From OLB16 sp964481775 (lineage in GTDB: Bacteria; Hinthialibacterota; Hinthialibacteria; OLB16): a DNA stretch of 64,000 nt. This document shows positions 51,946 to 60,521 of the stretch, one piece after another. Under the pieces are notes generated by a model, which was given only the letters and a program-made list of their open reading frames with translations, was not told the DNA's origin and made no database searches. The position numbers and the translations under genes are program-made. The stretch is from positions 1-64,000 of the forward strand of contig CAYZUX010000003.1 in NCBI GenBank assembly GCA_964481775.1. Direction: 5' to 3'. Position 1 is the first letter of the stretch. The number at the start of each line of letters is the position of its first letter.

Positions 51946-53568
51946 ATGAATGAAATTCTGAAGCGGCGGATGGGACGCAGGAATCTGATGAAGGGGGCGT
52001 TGGCGATGACAGCAATGCCACTGGCAGGAAGAGCCTGGGGTGCGTTTTCAGGGGAAGTGGGTTCCAGGGTCAGGAAATTTCACGCCTCGATTTCCATCGA
52101 TGCCTTCAAGGCGGATCCGGAACTGCTCGGAATCATCAAGGCCGCTGGAATTGATGAGGTCTGGATCTCGTGTTTTTTCCAGGGCAGCTGGCATCACACG
52201 ATCGAGGAGGTCAGTGAGTGGAAAGGACGGATCGAAAAACATGGGATGGCAGTACGTCAAATCACCATCCCCTTTGGCCATCCCACCTTCACCCAGAATG
52301 CTCCGGACTACATGCCCTCGGTCGATATCACCAAGTGGAAACCGGGAAAACGTCCCAACGGGCAGACCTATTATGGAGTCTCGCTTCATCCACCCATCAC
52401 CGAGGCCAATGTCGAGGCCATCATGAAGATCAAGACCACCGGGCCTGGAACTATCTTCCTTGATGATGATTTCCGTCTCGCCCCAGGGCCTGGCGACATC
52501 GGGGGTTGCTTCTGTGAGGAACACAAGGCCAGGTTCCTCCAATCGCATGGCTATGGTGAATCTCAATGGCAGGAACTGCTCCATGGCGCGGAAAATCATG
52601 TGTACTCACCAATTCTGATGCAGTGGGTCACCGCCACCTGTGATGAACTCACCGCCTGCTTCAGAGCCCAACAGGAAGCTGCGCTTCCGGACACGCAACT
52701 TGGCATCATGGTCATGTTTCTCGGGTCCGAGAGAGCGGGTATCCGTCTTCCCGACTACACGGGTGTCCCGATGCGTGTCGGTGAACTGATGTTCGATGAC
52801 CGTTCCTTCAACCCACTCAGGGGCAAGACCAACGAGCTGTTCAGTGCCCTGATGCACCGGCGTTTTACACCACCTGAACTGGCTTTCAGCGAAAATACAG
52901 CCTGGCCACCGAATGATCTCTCGGCCTCAAACATGGCCGCGAAACTCTGTATCTCCACCCTTGGGGATATCCGCAACACGATGTTCATGAGTGGGCTCAC
53001 TCCCTTCCCACGGACTCACTGGGCAACGCTGGGGCCCGCGATGAAACGCAATGCCGAAATCCATCAGAAACTAAATGGGCATGTCCCGCGCGGTCCCTTC
53101 AAGCACTTCTGGGGTAAACGCAGCCGTTATGTGGGCAATGATCAGCCCTACAGCCTGTTCCTCGCCCTTGGAGTGCCTTTCGAGGTCACAGAAGAACTGG
53201 CCGCTGACGGTTGGACTTTCCTTTCCGATTTCGATGTCCAGGCGGCGGCCGCTGGCGAGATCCATACCCAAGGCACAAGGCTTGTCCAGCGTCCCACTCA
53301 GCCAGCAGTCAATGCTGAAGCAATTTCTTTGGCGGAGGAGCTTCCTGCCCTGTTTGCCTGGCGTCAGGAGATTCTGCCTCAACTCAAGGGAATTCCTTAT
53401 GTCGAGGAGGAGAAAAGCGTGGTCTGTGGTTGGTATCCCTCAGCGAGGTCAGTGCTTTTATGGAATCTCGATACCAGCCCGCAACCGGTCACGCTCCGAC
53501 TTAATGAGACTCGGAGGCCTGTTACTCTTCCTCCGCTGGGTATCGAACTGATCGAAGATTTGGGGTAA
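51946..53568 (+). CDS. Tat-exported TIM-barrel-like protein, putative glycosidase
   Basis: 540 residues, ATG with GGAG six bases upstream. Twin-arginine signal GRRNLMKGALAMTAMPLAG at 10-28. Sequence segments IIKAAGIDEVWISCFFQ, GMAVRQITIPFGHP, GPGTIFLDDDFRLAPGPGDIGGCFCEEHKARF and DTQLGIMVMFLGSERAG have the strand-end layout of GH-A barrels; FLDDDFRL carries acidic residues where a catalytic acid could be. The last 100 residues are a small beta domain (VVCGWYPSARSVLLWNLD, PPLGIELIEDLG) common behind sugar-active barrels. Family not recognised. The next gene, a sodium symporter, begins six bases after its stop, implying uptake of its product. Confidence 0.65.
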   Translation: MNEILKRRMGRRNLMKGALAMTAMPLAGRAWGAFSGEVGSRVRKFHASISIDAFKADPELLGIIKAAGIDEVWISCFFQGSWHHTIEEVSEWKGRIEKHGMAVRQITIPFGHPTFTQNAPDYMPSVDITKWKPGKRPNGQTYYGVSLHPPITEANVEAIMKIKTTGPGTIFLDDDFRLAPGPGDIGGCFCEEHKARFLQSHGYGESQWQELLHGAENHVYSPILMQWVTATCDELTACFRAQQEAALPDTQLGIMVMFLGSERAGIRLPDYTGVPMRVGELMFDDRSFNPLRGKTNELFSALMHRRFTPPELAFSENTAWPPNDLSASNMAAKLCISTLGDIRNTMFMSGLTPFPRTHWATLGPAMKRNAEIHQKLNGHVPRGPFKHFWGKRSRYVGNDQPYSLFLALGVPFEVTEELAADGWTFLSDFDVQAAAAGEIHTQGTRLVQRPTQPAVNAEAISLAEELPALFAWRQEILPQLKGIPYVEEEKSVVCGWYPSARSVLLWNLDTSPQPVTLRLNETRRPVTLPPLGIELIEDLG

Positions 53569-53574
53569 GCAGCA

Positions 53575-55311
53575 TTGAGTGAACCATCTGGCTTTTCACT
53601 GGGGACCTTGGATTATGCGGCCTTTGCCGCTTTCTTCATTGCTCTTTCGGTGATTGGTTATTTTACCGGAAGACGGGAGCGGGAGAGTTCGGAATCCTAT
53701 TTCCTCGCGGGACATCAGCTTCCCTGGTATGTCATAGGTGGTTCTTTCGTTGCCTCGAATATCAGCAGTGAACATTTCATTGGCATGATCGGCGCGGCCT
53801 ATGTTTATGGGATCTGTGTCGCCGTGTCGGAATGGGCGAATGTCTTCACGTTTTCACTGCTTATCTGGTTCTTTATTCCATTTTTGATGGCTTCTCGCGT
53901 ATTCACCATGCCGGAGTTTCTGGAACGGCGATTCTGTCCCTCGTTGCGTCAATTTTTTGCACTCGTGACTGTGATCAGTAATGTCGTCGCCTTCCTCGCT
54001 GCGGTGCTTTATGGTGGTGCCTTGGCGCTACAGGAACTGTTCGGGTGGCCATTGTGGTTCTCCATCATCACTTTGGGCATTGTCGCCGGAGCATGGGCCA
54101 TTTATGGAGGACTCTCCTCGGTGGCCTGGATCGACTTTTTCACCATCCTGGTCATGATTGCGGGAGGCGCAGTGGTTACTATTCTCGCGCTCCAGGCAGT
54201 TTCAGGGGATTCAGGGTCGATCGTGGAGGGATTCAGAAAAACACTGGAGGCCAACCGCGCCAGCGAGGGTGTCTGGAAACAGGCGGTTGACGCCAAGAGC
54301 CAGATCCTCGCTGGAACTGACACCTATAACCGTCTCTCGGTCATTCAACCCGCTACCCACCAGCTGTGGCCCTGGCCAGCCATCATCTTCGCCACCTTCT
54401 CGTTGAGCCTGTGGTACAATGTCCTCAACCAGTTCATGATCCAAAGGGTACTCGGCGCAAAAAACATTTACCATGCCCGCATGGGGATTGTGCTGGCTGG
54501 TTTTCTCAAACTCATTCTTCCCGCCATCATCGTCCTGCCGGGACTGGTATTGTTTGCGCTGCATCCAGAGGTCTTGCTGCTACCCTGGGACCAGGTCCAG
54601 CCTCAAGCAGACCGTGGGTATGTGCGTCTGCTGGAAACGATCGTTCCTGTCGGATTGCGTGGACTTTTTCTTGCAGCCCTGTTCGGAGCGATCCAGTCGA
54701 CTGTCAACTCGGTTTTGAACTCTACCGCAACCATCATCACGCTGGACTTCTACAAGGAGGTCATCCATCCCAAGGCCACAGACGAACGTCTGGTGAGAGT
54801 GGGTGTCTGGAGTTCCGCGGTGGTCCTGGTGATCGCAATGGTACTGGCTGGTTTCATACAGGCCCTCAGTGGTGGTCTCTTTGTCTACATTCAATCGTTG
54901 TACGCCTTTTTCGCGCCACCCTTCGCGGCGATCTTCCTGCTTGGAATCGCCTGGCGGAGAATCAATGCCACCGGGGCCACCTGGGCCGTTTTTCTGGGAT
55001 TCGCTTTTGGGATTGGAATCAAAGTCTTCCTGCAATTCTCGGAGGATCCCCCTCCCTGGCTGGTTCCGTTCTTCAACCAGTCCATCCTGAATTGGATTTT
55101 CTGTGTGGTGGTCTGTATCACTGTCAGTCTAACGACAGAGCCACCACCCGCCGAAAAAATCAACGATCAACTCACCTTCAACTGGCAGAAGATGAACATC
55201 TACGAGGGGTTGGGAGACCATTGGTACAGCAGCGTGGTAACCTGGTGGCTGATTTTCGCGTTAGGGATCCTCGGATTGGGAGTTTATTTTTCCGGTCTCT
55301 TATTTGGCTGA
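53575..55311 (+). CDS. Sodium/solute symporter (SSS family)
   Basis: 578 residues from TTG 53575 (GGGG about 10 bases upstream). About 13-14 membrane helices. SESYFLAGHQLPWYVIGGSFVASNISSEHFIGMIGAAY is the SSS signature of helix 1 with the Na+ site, and FGAIQSTVNSVLNSTATI matches the helix-8 sodium motif region. SGLT-like members carry monosaccharides, with the cargo here probably the sugar released by the exported enzymes of the locus. It is translationally close-coupled to the TIM-barrel gene, and its 3' end overlaps the convergent PQQ gene by 12 bases. Confidence 0.9.
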   Translation: MSEPSGFSLGTLDYAAFAAFFIALSVIGYFTGRRERESSESYFLAGHQLPWYVIGGSFVASNISSEHFIGMIGAAYVYGICVAVSEWANVFTFSLLIWFFIPFLMASRVFTMPEFLERRFCPSLRQFFALVTVISNVVAFLAAVLYGGALALQELFGWPLWFSIITLGIVAGAWAIYGGLSSVAWIDFFTILVMIAGGAVVTILALQAVSGDSGSIVEGFRKTLEANRASEGVWKQAVDAKSQILAGTDTYNRLSVIQPATHQLWPWPAIIFATFSLSLWYNVLNQFMIQRVLGAKNIYHARMGIVLAGFLKLILPAIIVLPGLVLFALHPEVLLLPWDQVQPQADRGYVRLLETIVPVGLRGLFLAALFGAIQSTVNSVLNSTATIITLDFYKEVIHPKATDERLVRVGVWSSAVVLVIAMVLAGFIQALSGGLFVYIQSLYAFFAPPFAAIFLLGIAWRRINATGATWAVFLGFAFGIGIKVFLQFSEDPPPWLVPFFNQSILNWIFCVVVCITVSLTTEPPPAEKINDQLTFNWQKMNIYEGLGDHWYSSVVTWWLIFALGILGLGVYFSGLLFG

Positions 55312-56607
55312 TAGATCGACACAAATCAACTCCTTGTCGCTGCGGGCATAGACACAGCGATTGGCAAAGGCCGGATGTGACCAGCAAATCGGAGCCTCGC
55401 GTTGCGTCATTTCGGTGGTTGGCTCGATAAGCCGGGCACGGCTGATGACATTGACTCCCTCGGGAGACAAACGGGCGATGATCAGATCACCATTCTCGCT
55501 GAATAAAAAGTATCGGTCTCCATTGCGGACCATGTGGATATTCCCCCAGCGGACATTGGGAACCACGGTCAGGTTTTCCCAGATCCGATCCCCATTGGAG
55601 GCATTGAGGCAGCGCAGCTGTCCATAACTGTCGACTCCATAGATGAAGTCTCCATCGAGAATCGGTGTGGAGATGATCGAGTGGAGGCTGTCGGTTTTGT
55701 TCTCATTCTTGCCCTGGCGTCTCCAGATTTCCTCCACTTCGAATTTGTCCTGCTTCAACTGGACCAGAAGAGAACCATCATAAAACGAGCTGACCAGAAT
55801 GCGGTCCTTGTTCACAACCGGGGTGGCCACATTGATCACCATGCGCGATGGTTTGAAGGGAACTGTCCAAAGGACCTTTCCATTCGAAGGGTCAAGGCCT
55901 GAAAGGCTCCTTCCAGTCCAACAAACCAACACCTTTTTCCCCGCCTGATCCACCAGGACTGGGGCTGAATACGAAGCCGGTTCATCAAGTGCACGCCATT
56001 TCTCACTTCCTGTTTTCTTATCAAGCCCCACCACACAGGCGCCATTGACGCCCCCAATGTGCAGGATCACCAGATCACCATAGACAAGTGGAGAAGCGGC
56101 GATTCCCCAGATGGGCAGATCGATGTGGTATTCGCTCTTGAGGTCACGCTGCCAGATCACTTTCCCTGTTGCTGCCTCCAGGCAGTGTGCATGCCCCATG
56201 GTCCCCAGGGCGTAGGCATATCCCCCATCAATGGAGACCGAGGCGCGTGGCCCCAAGGGGTAATCGACCTGATAGGGGCAGGCATAGGAATGCGACCAGA
56301 TCTGTTTTCCGGTGGCAGCCTCGAAACAGAGGATACGTTCCTGCTCAGTGGGATCGACCACCCGGTCAGTCAGATAGACACGCCCTTCCGCGACAGTTGG
56401 ACCACTGAATCCACTTCCCACAGGAGCCTCCCAGACTGGTTGAAGGATCTCAGAGGAAAACTTTTCGACGATCCCAGTTTCATTCCAGACTCCATCCCGT
56501 CCAGCTCCGCGCCACTGGGGCCAATCCTCCGCGGAAGTGTCCACGGCAATGAGACCGGAAAGAAGGAAAAGGGTGAACAGCAAAAGGCAGTGCAACAATC
56601 TGGGCAT
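55300..56607 (-). CDS. Secreted PQQ-like beta-propeller protein
   Basis: 435 residues with signal peptide (LLLFTLFLLSGLIAVDTSA). It opens EDWPQWRGAGRDGVWNETG, the hallmark of the outer-membrane-assembly-like/PQQ-repeat group abundant in Planctomycetes. Blades follow: GSGFSGPTVAEGRVYLTDRV, GYAYALGTMGHAHCLEAATGKVIW, IHIGGVNGACVVGLDKKTG, PVVNKDRILVSS, DGDFIYGVDSYGQLRCLNASNGDRIWE. No catalytic or haem site is seen. Function unknown; often clustered with sugar catabolism genes. Confidence 0.82.
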   Translation of the reverse strand: MPRLLHCLLLFTLFLLSGLIAVDTSAEDWPQWRGAGRDGVWNETGIVEKFSSEILQPVWEAPVGSGFSGPTVAEGRVYLTDRVVDPTEQERILCFEAATGKQIWSHSYACPYQVDYPLGPRASVSIDGGYAYALGTMGHAHCLEAATGKVIWQRDLKSEYHIDLPIWGIAASPLVYGDLVILHIGGVNGACVVGLDKKTGSEKWRALDEPASYSAPVLVDQAGKKVLVCWTGRSLSGLDPSNGKVLWTVPFKPSRMVINVATPVVNKDRILVSSFYDGSLLVQLKQDKFEVEEIWRRQGKNENKTDSLHSIISTPILDGDFIYGVDSYGQLRCLNASNGDRIWENLTVVPNVRWGNIHMVRNGDRYFLFSENGDLIIARLSPEGVNVISRARLIEPTTEMTQREAPICWSHPAFANRCVYARSDKELICVDLSAK

Positions 56608-56699
56608 GGAAGTTCAAAAGGTCCTTTCGGTGTGAGTGACCTCATTTTGATCAGAAAAAAAGGTGAAGGCTAGTGGCAGGCTGGAGAAAAAGGTGTGGA

Positions 56700-57068
56700 T
56701 CAGGTTTCTGAGGAGTCATCCTCTGACTGGCCATAGCCGAGAGAACGCAGGAATCCATCGATATCGAGGCCGGATTCCGGAAGGGCGCGGTTTGGGGAAA
56801 AGTGGAGAGGATCGCGTATGAAGGCCCGCTGGCAACGTGGACAAAGATCGAGATTGATGAGCTTGTAGACTGTCTCTTCCACCTCACGCGGATCCCGGCT
56901 GCAGAGCTGATCGATCAATGCACGGATCTCCGCATCGTGATCCCGCACCAGGTCAGCCAGACCGATTTCAATTTCATCATACGCCGCACGCACATCGATC
57001 TTTACTGTATAGCGAAGATCATGCTTCTTCAGTAGCGCACCACATCCATCGCAGGTGATCGAAATCAT
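56700..57068 (-). CDS. Small zinc-ribbon-like cytoplasmic protein, unknown
   Basis: 122 residues from ATG 57068 with AGGGGG seven bases upstream. An N-terminal CDGCG and a later CPRC (CPRCQRAF, near 78) form two CxxC knuckles that could bind one zinc. Between them is a charged helical stretch (DVRAAYDEIEIGLADLVRDHDAEIRALIDQL). The C-terminal tail is acidic (SEDDSSET). No family recognised, but the frame, start signal and CxxC pairs support a real gene. It follows the Cys-rich secreted protein gene after 23 bases. Confidence 0.6.
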   Translation of the reverse strand: MISITCDGCGALLKKHDLRYTVKIDVRAAYDEIEIGLADLVRDHDAEIRALIDQLCSRDPREVEETVYKLINLDLCPRCQRAFIRDPLHFSPNRALPESGLDIDGFLRSLGYGQSEDDSSET

Positions 57069-57091
57069 CACGCATCCCCCTCGAGGGGATT

Positions 57092-58459
57092 CTATTCATT
57101 CCGCAACCAATGATCGATCCCGGATGTTTTGTCGATTCGACCGTTCAAACCGAAAGCGGCCTCCTCTTCGAGAACCGGGCAGGTGACTGGCTCAAATTCA
57201 ATGCCGATACCCGCATGGAACAGCGAGGGATCCCGGGTTTCATTTCCCTCGATCCCATCCAGCAGGTTATAGAGAGGGCAGCCCGAGAGGATATGTCCCA
57301 TAGGACCATTGCAGGGGAGATCCATCTCCGCGGTGCAAAGACAGACATGAAAAGGTTCACTGGAAAGGATGAAGATACCACCTGGGTATTTGTCATCACG
57401 GACAACGCAGAAGATCCTCTTGCCTTGTTCGTTCAGGCAGGTTTCCAGCTGAGAAACAAGGAGTTCGGGGATCACCTCGCAGAGGCTTGCCGACTTGGTT
57501 CGTCTGACCACCAGACTTAAGGTGCACTGGGAAACACTTTCACCACACACAGCCGGTTCGCAGTCATTTTCATCATAGGCACCAATCCCGAATTTGAGCT
57601 GCAACGATCCCTCATCCACAGGAAACTGTCCGGTACAACTGAAAATCAGGTGCGCGGCATAATCACAGACACAAGGTGCCTCTTCCGTGGGAGTAGGGGT
57701 CAGGGTAGGTGTAGAGACCAGTGTATTCGTTGGGGTACCGGTAGGAAGAGGAGTGAAGGTGGAGGTGGGTGGAGGCGCCTGGGTCCAGGTCATAGTGGGA
57801 AACGGGGTCTCCGTCGGTGTCAGGTCTGGACAGACAGCGGGGAAAACCTCAATACCGATGCCCGAATGGAACTCCTCCCACAGGTGGACCTCGTTTCCTT
57901 CGATCCCATCCAGCAGGTTATAAACCGGGCAGTGATCGATCATCAAACCTGTGGTTCCATCACACGGAAATCCTGCCTCGAGGGCACACAACCCGATGTG
58001 GAAGGGTTCACTGGACTCGATAAACAACCCACGGGGATCTTTCTCATCAGGCTTCACACAGAGAATACCCCGTGCATTCATGGCAAGACATTCCGTGAGT
58101 TGGGCCACGAGAATCGAAGGGATGACCTGACAGGGGTTCGCGGATTTTTCCTGTGGAGGAACAAGGGAAAGAGTGCATTCGGCCAATGCTTTTCCGAGGA
58201 CAAAGGGTTCACACTCAGTTTCCGCGTATTCACCCAAAAGGAAACTGAGTTTGAGGAACCCTTCTTCGATGGAAAACTGACCCGTACATTCAAAAAGGAT
58301 GTGGACCGCATAACGGCAATCGCACTCGCTTGGCTCCAAGGGGGTCTGTGTGACGGTTGGATCGGGTGCGGATTTGGGTTGGGTTGCCTGAATGGAGGTC
58401 CATGTCAGTCCGAGTCCAAGCAGAATTACCAGCAGCCAGTACAAAGTTTTTGATGACAT
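57092..58459 (-). CDS. Secreted protein with duplicated Cys-rich domain joined by a Pro/Thr linker
   Basis: 455 residues; AAGGA eight bases before the ATG, signal peptide LYWLLVILLGLGLTWTSIQA. Two copies of one ~165-residue domain (about 45-210 and 262-430) are joined by a Pro/Thr/Ser-rich linker. Shared landmarks in each copy: CxC at the start, CTGQF, CEP then CTLSLV, CxVIPxLLVxQLxxCL, SSEPFH followed by a CxxE pattern, CPxYNLLDGIEGNE and GIGIE ending in CP. About ten Cys per copy fit disulfide bonding outside the cell. I do not recognise the domain. Linkers of this kind also occur in the peptidase tail at 2.2-3.1 kb, suggesting a common secretion or surface-display style. Confidence 0.75.
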   Translation of the reverse strand: MSSKTLYWLLVILLGLGLTWTSIQATQPKSAPDPTVTQTPLEPSECDCRYAVHILFECTGQFSIEEGFLKLSFLLGEYAETECEPFVLGKALAECTLSLVPPQEKSANPCQVIPSILVAQLTECLAMNARGILCVKPDEKDPRGLFIESSEPFHIGLCALEAGFPCDGTTGLMIDHCPVYNLLDGIEGNEVHLWEEFHSGIGIEVFPAVCPDLTPTETPFPTMTWTQAPPPTSTFTPLPTGTPTNTLVSTPTLTPTPTEEAPCVCDYAAHLIFSCTGQFPVDEGSLQLKFGIGAYDENDCEPAVCGESVSQCTLSLVVRRTKSASLCEVIPELLVSQLETCLNEQGKRIFCVVRDDKYPGGIFILSSEPFHVCLCTAEMDLPCNGPMGHILSGCPLYNLLDGIEGNETRDPSLFHAGIGIEFEPVTCPVLEEEAAFGLNGRIDKTSGIDHWLRNE

Positions 58460-58718
58460 GAGATCATTCCTTTCAACTCAATACCAAATGAGAACACACA
58501 GTTGCATTTCGAGAATTTTGGATCAGACACAACCAACCACTGATTAAATATCGCAAAAAACACACCGGTACCTTACCGAGTCGATGTTTCATAAAGTAAT
58601 TTCAATATCTAAAGGGAGTTATGTTCTACTCTCCCCACCTGAATCCTGAGTCCCCAATCATCCTGATCGGGCGAATAGTTGTTCACCGGGGATGAATAAG
58701 TTGTTCAAGAAGGTGTAC

Positions 58719-59936
58719 CTACTTCGTATTGGATTCCATGACAGGAAAAGGAGTCTGCTTGAAGGAACGGACCTGGCTTTTCCCGAAGAAGTGAAGATCC
58801 GCATAATCAAGAAGAGCATTCCAGTCCTCGGCATTATGTTCATGCTTGCCTTCGCGGTAGTGGATTCCATTCTTTCCGGGTACTCCAAGGAACTCAAAAA
58901 CAGGCATGGCCGCCAGGTAAGTGGCCTGGGTTCCGGGCGGGTTCGCCCAGTGGTCACCCAAAGCATCTGTGCTGAGGAGTGCTCTGGGAGCCACGAGCAC
59001 TTTCAGGAAGTGCTGATCGAAGGGAAGCCGGGTCTCCTTGTCCGCAAAGGTTCGGAAACGAGGATGAAACCAATAAGCGAAACGATTGGGATCGGTGATC
59101 ACCGCCAAGGTTTCGGAGCCTTCCCCCTCGATCCGGTAACAACCCGCGCCACCACAACCCGAACCATTGGGAGCCACCAGGGTAATCCGTTCATCCAAGG
59201 CACCCGCAAGCAAGGCTGTCTTCCCACCCCGTGAGTGGCCAGTCATGGCAATCTTTCCCTTGTCCACACAGTCCAGGGTGTAAAGGTAGTCCACCAGACG
59301 GCTCCCGCCCCAGGCCCACACCGCCAGAGTAGCCCAGTCATATTCGGGATAGGCCTTTTGAGCACAACCTACGACATCTCTCTCATCCGGATCGAGGTCA
59401 GTTCGTTGATATTCGGCGATCATGTAGCCGCGTTTAAGAATCTCTTCTTCGATGGGGATATGTCCGAGTTTGTTCGTGTTTTGAGCTAAAACCGGCAAGG
59501 GGTGAGCGCTCTTGGGGATGACTGTCCGGATGTTACAGGTCACCTGATGCCCAGGGCCCATCGAGAGCAGCAGACGCTTTTCGTCAGCCAAACCGCCATA
59601 AACCACAGCAAAGGATATCTCTTTAATCTCCAGATTATCTGGCGCGGGCGGCATGTGACCATATTCATAGTAGAGGATCATGGCTTTGATTTCCTCGCGC
59701 CGTTTATTCCAGTCCTCCACATTTTTGACTGGCGAGCCATCTTTCATCACCAGGGGATTGGGAAGGTCCTGGATGACCGGGAGTTGTTCCACAGGGGGAA
59801 AACTGGTTCCTTCCGTTATGGCACCGCAGAGAGAAGCGGGGGAGAAGAACAAGCCCATGGCAAGCAGGGAGAGAATGGGAACCGAACTCTTCAGGAAAGG
59901 GAGTAGATTGTTGAGAGAGTTGACAGAGTCGGACAT
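58719..59936 (-). CDS. Secreted CE15-like glucuronoyl/4-O-methyl-glucuronoyl esterase
   Basis: 405 residues from ATG 59936 with AGGAGG about 11 bases upstream; an ATG eight codons earlier lies before that site. Signal peptide PILSLLAMGLFFSPASLCG. Alpha/beta hydrolase with nucleophile Ser235 in MTGHSRGGKTALL, followed by LVAPNGSGCGGAGCYR, the CE15 substrate-binding turn and Arg, and catalytic His in GKHEHNAEDW near 365-367. RALLSTDALGDHWANPPGTQATYLAA is the matching C-terminal segment. CE15 enzymes cut the ester between glucuronoxylan and lignin; other acetyl-xylan esterase-like activity is possible. No close neighbours on its strand. Confidence 0.85.
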   Translation of the reverse strand: MSDSVNSLNNLLPFLKSSVPILSLLAMGLFFSPASLCGAITEGTSFPPVEQLPVIQDLPNPLVMKDGSPVKNVEDWNKRREEIKAMILYYEYGHMPPAPDNLEIKEISFAVVYGGLADEKRLLLSMGPGHQVTCNIRTVIPKSAHPLPVLAQNTNKLGHIPIEEEILKRGYMIAEYQRTDLDPDERDVVGCAQKAYPEYDWATLAVWAWGGSRLVDYLYTLDCVDKGKIAMTGHSRGGKTALLAGALDERITLVAPNGSGCGGAGCYRIEGEGSETLAVITDPNRFAYWFHPRFRTFADKETRLPFDQHFLKVLVAPRALLSTDALGDHWANPPGTQATYLAAMPVFEFLGVPGKNGIHYREGKHEHNAEDWNALLDYADLHFFGKSQVRSFKQTPFPVMESNTK

Positions 59937-60011
59937 TTTCTGGAGACCTCCTGGACGCATCGTATGAACCTATTATGAAGTCAGGAGTCCACCATGGAAT
60001 AGCCCAGCGGC

Positions 60012-60097
60012 GGAGTAGCGAATTTATTCGCTTTGCGATACGAAGCACGTAGTGCTCTGTAGAAGTGACACACGGCGAATGAATTCGCTACTTCTCC
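60012..60097. repeat. Dispersed inverted-repeat element, copy 4
   Basis: 86 bases with left arm GGAGTAGCGAATTTATTCGC and a right arm whose complement reads GGAGAAGTAGCGAATTCATT, i.e. the same arm with a 3-base insertion. It lies between the esterase and thioesterase genes. Confidence 0.85.
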
Positions 60098-60110
60098 GCC
60101 AGGAAAAGTC

Positions 60111-60521
60111 TCACCCAAAGGTCTCCAGCAGCGAGTCCCGTTTACGGTAAGCCACACCATGAAAGACAGCGATCAGGTTTTCCTGCTCATCGGTGATTTT
60201 GATGTCATAAAACCCGAGTGACTTTTCGGCGGACACCTCCGAGGCCACCGCCTGGAGCACTCCCGTGGTTGCCGCGCGGATGTAACTGATGCTGGCTTGG
60301 GCTGCGACCGCGATGTTGCCATGAGAATTGCAGGCCGCCGCGAAGGCAAAATCAGCCAGAGAAAAGAGCGCGCCGCCATGGACGGTACGAACCCCATTGA
60401 GATGCTCCTCCCTGACCTCCATCCGCGCAACAGCGCTGCCCTTCCCCACCTCCAAAAGCTCGATGCCGAGATACTGTGCAAGCTTGTCATGCTCCTGGAA
60501 GAATTTTTTAATCTGTTCCAC
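60111..60521 (-). CDS. Hotdog-fold PaaI-like thioesterase
   Basis: 136 residues from GTG 60521 with GGAGG nine bases upstream, a length normal for the family; earlier in-frame ATGs would sit deep in the preceding gene. Core VHGGALFSLADFAFAAACNSHG has the conserved HGG and acidic residue of PaaI/4HBT hydrolases, followed by SISYIRAATTGVLQAVASEVSAEKSLGFYDIKI. Hydrolyses an acyl-CoA thioester; substrate unknown. The start overlaps the end of the sigma-54 activator gene by 14 bases, so the two are translated from one message. Confidence 0.85.
   Translation of the reverse strand: MEQIKKFFQEHDKLAQYLGIELLEVGKGSAVARMEVREEHLNGVRTVHGGALFSLADFAFAAACNSHGNIAVAAQASISYIRAATTGVLQAVASEVSAEKSLGFYDIKITDEQENLIAVFHGVAYRKRDSLLETFG

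Noticed and set aside
54366..55430. 354-codon open frame on the plus strand
   Set aside because: Overlaps the sodium symporter in another frame and is rich in Arg, His, Cys and Trp; a frame shadow.
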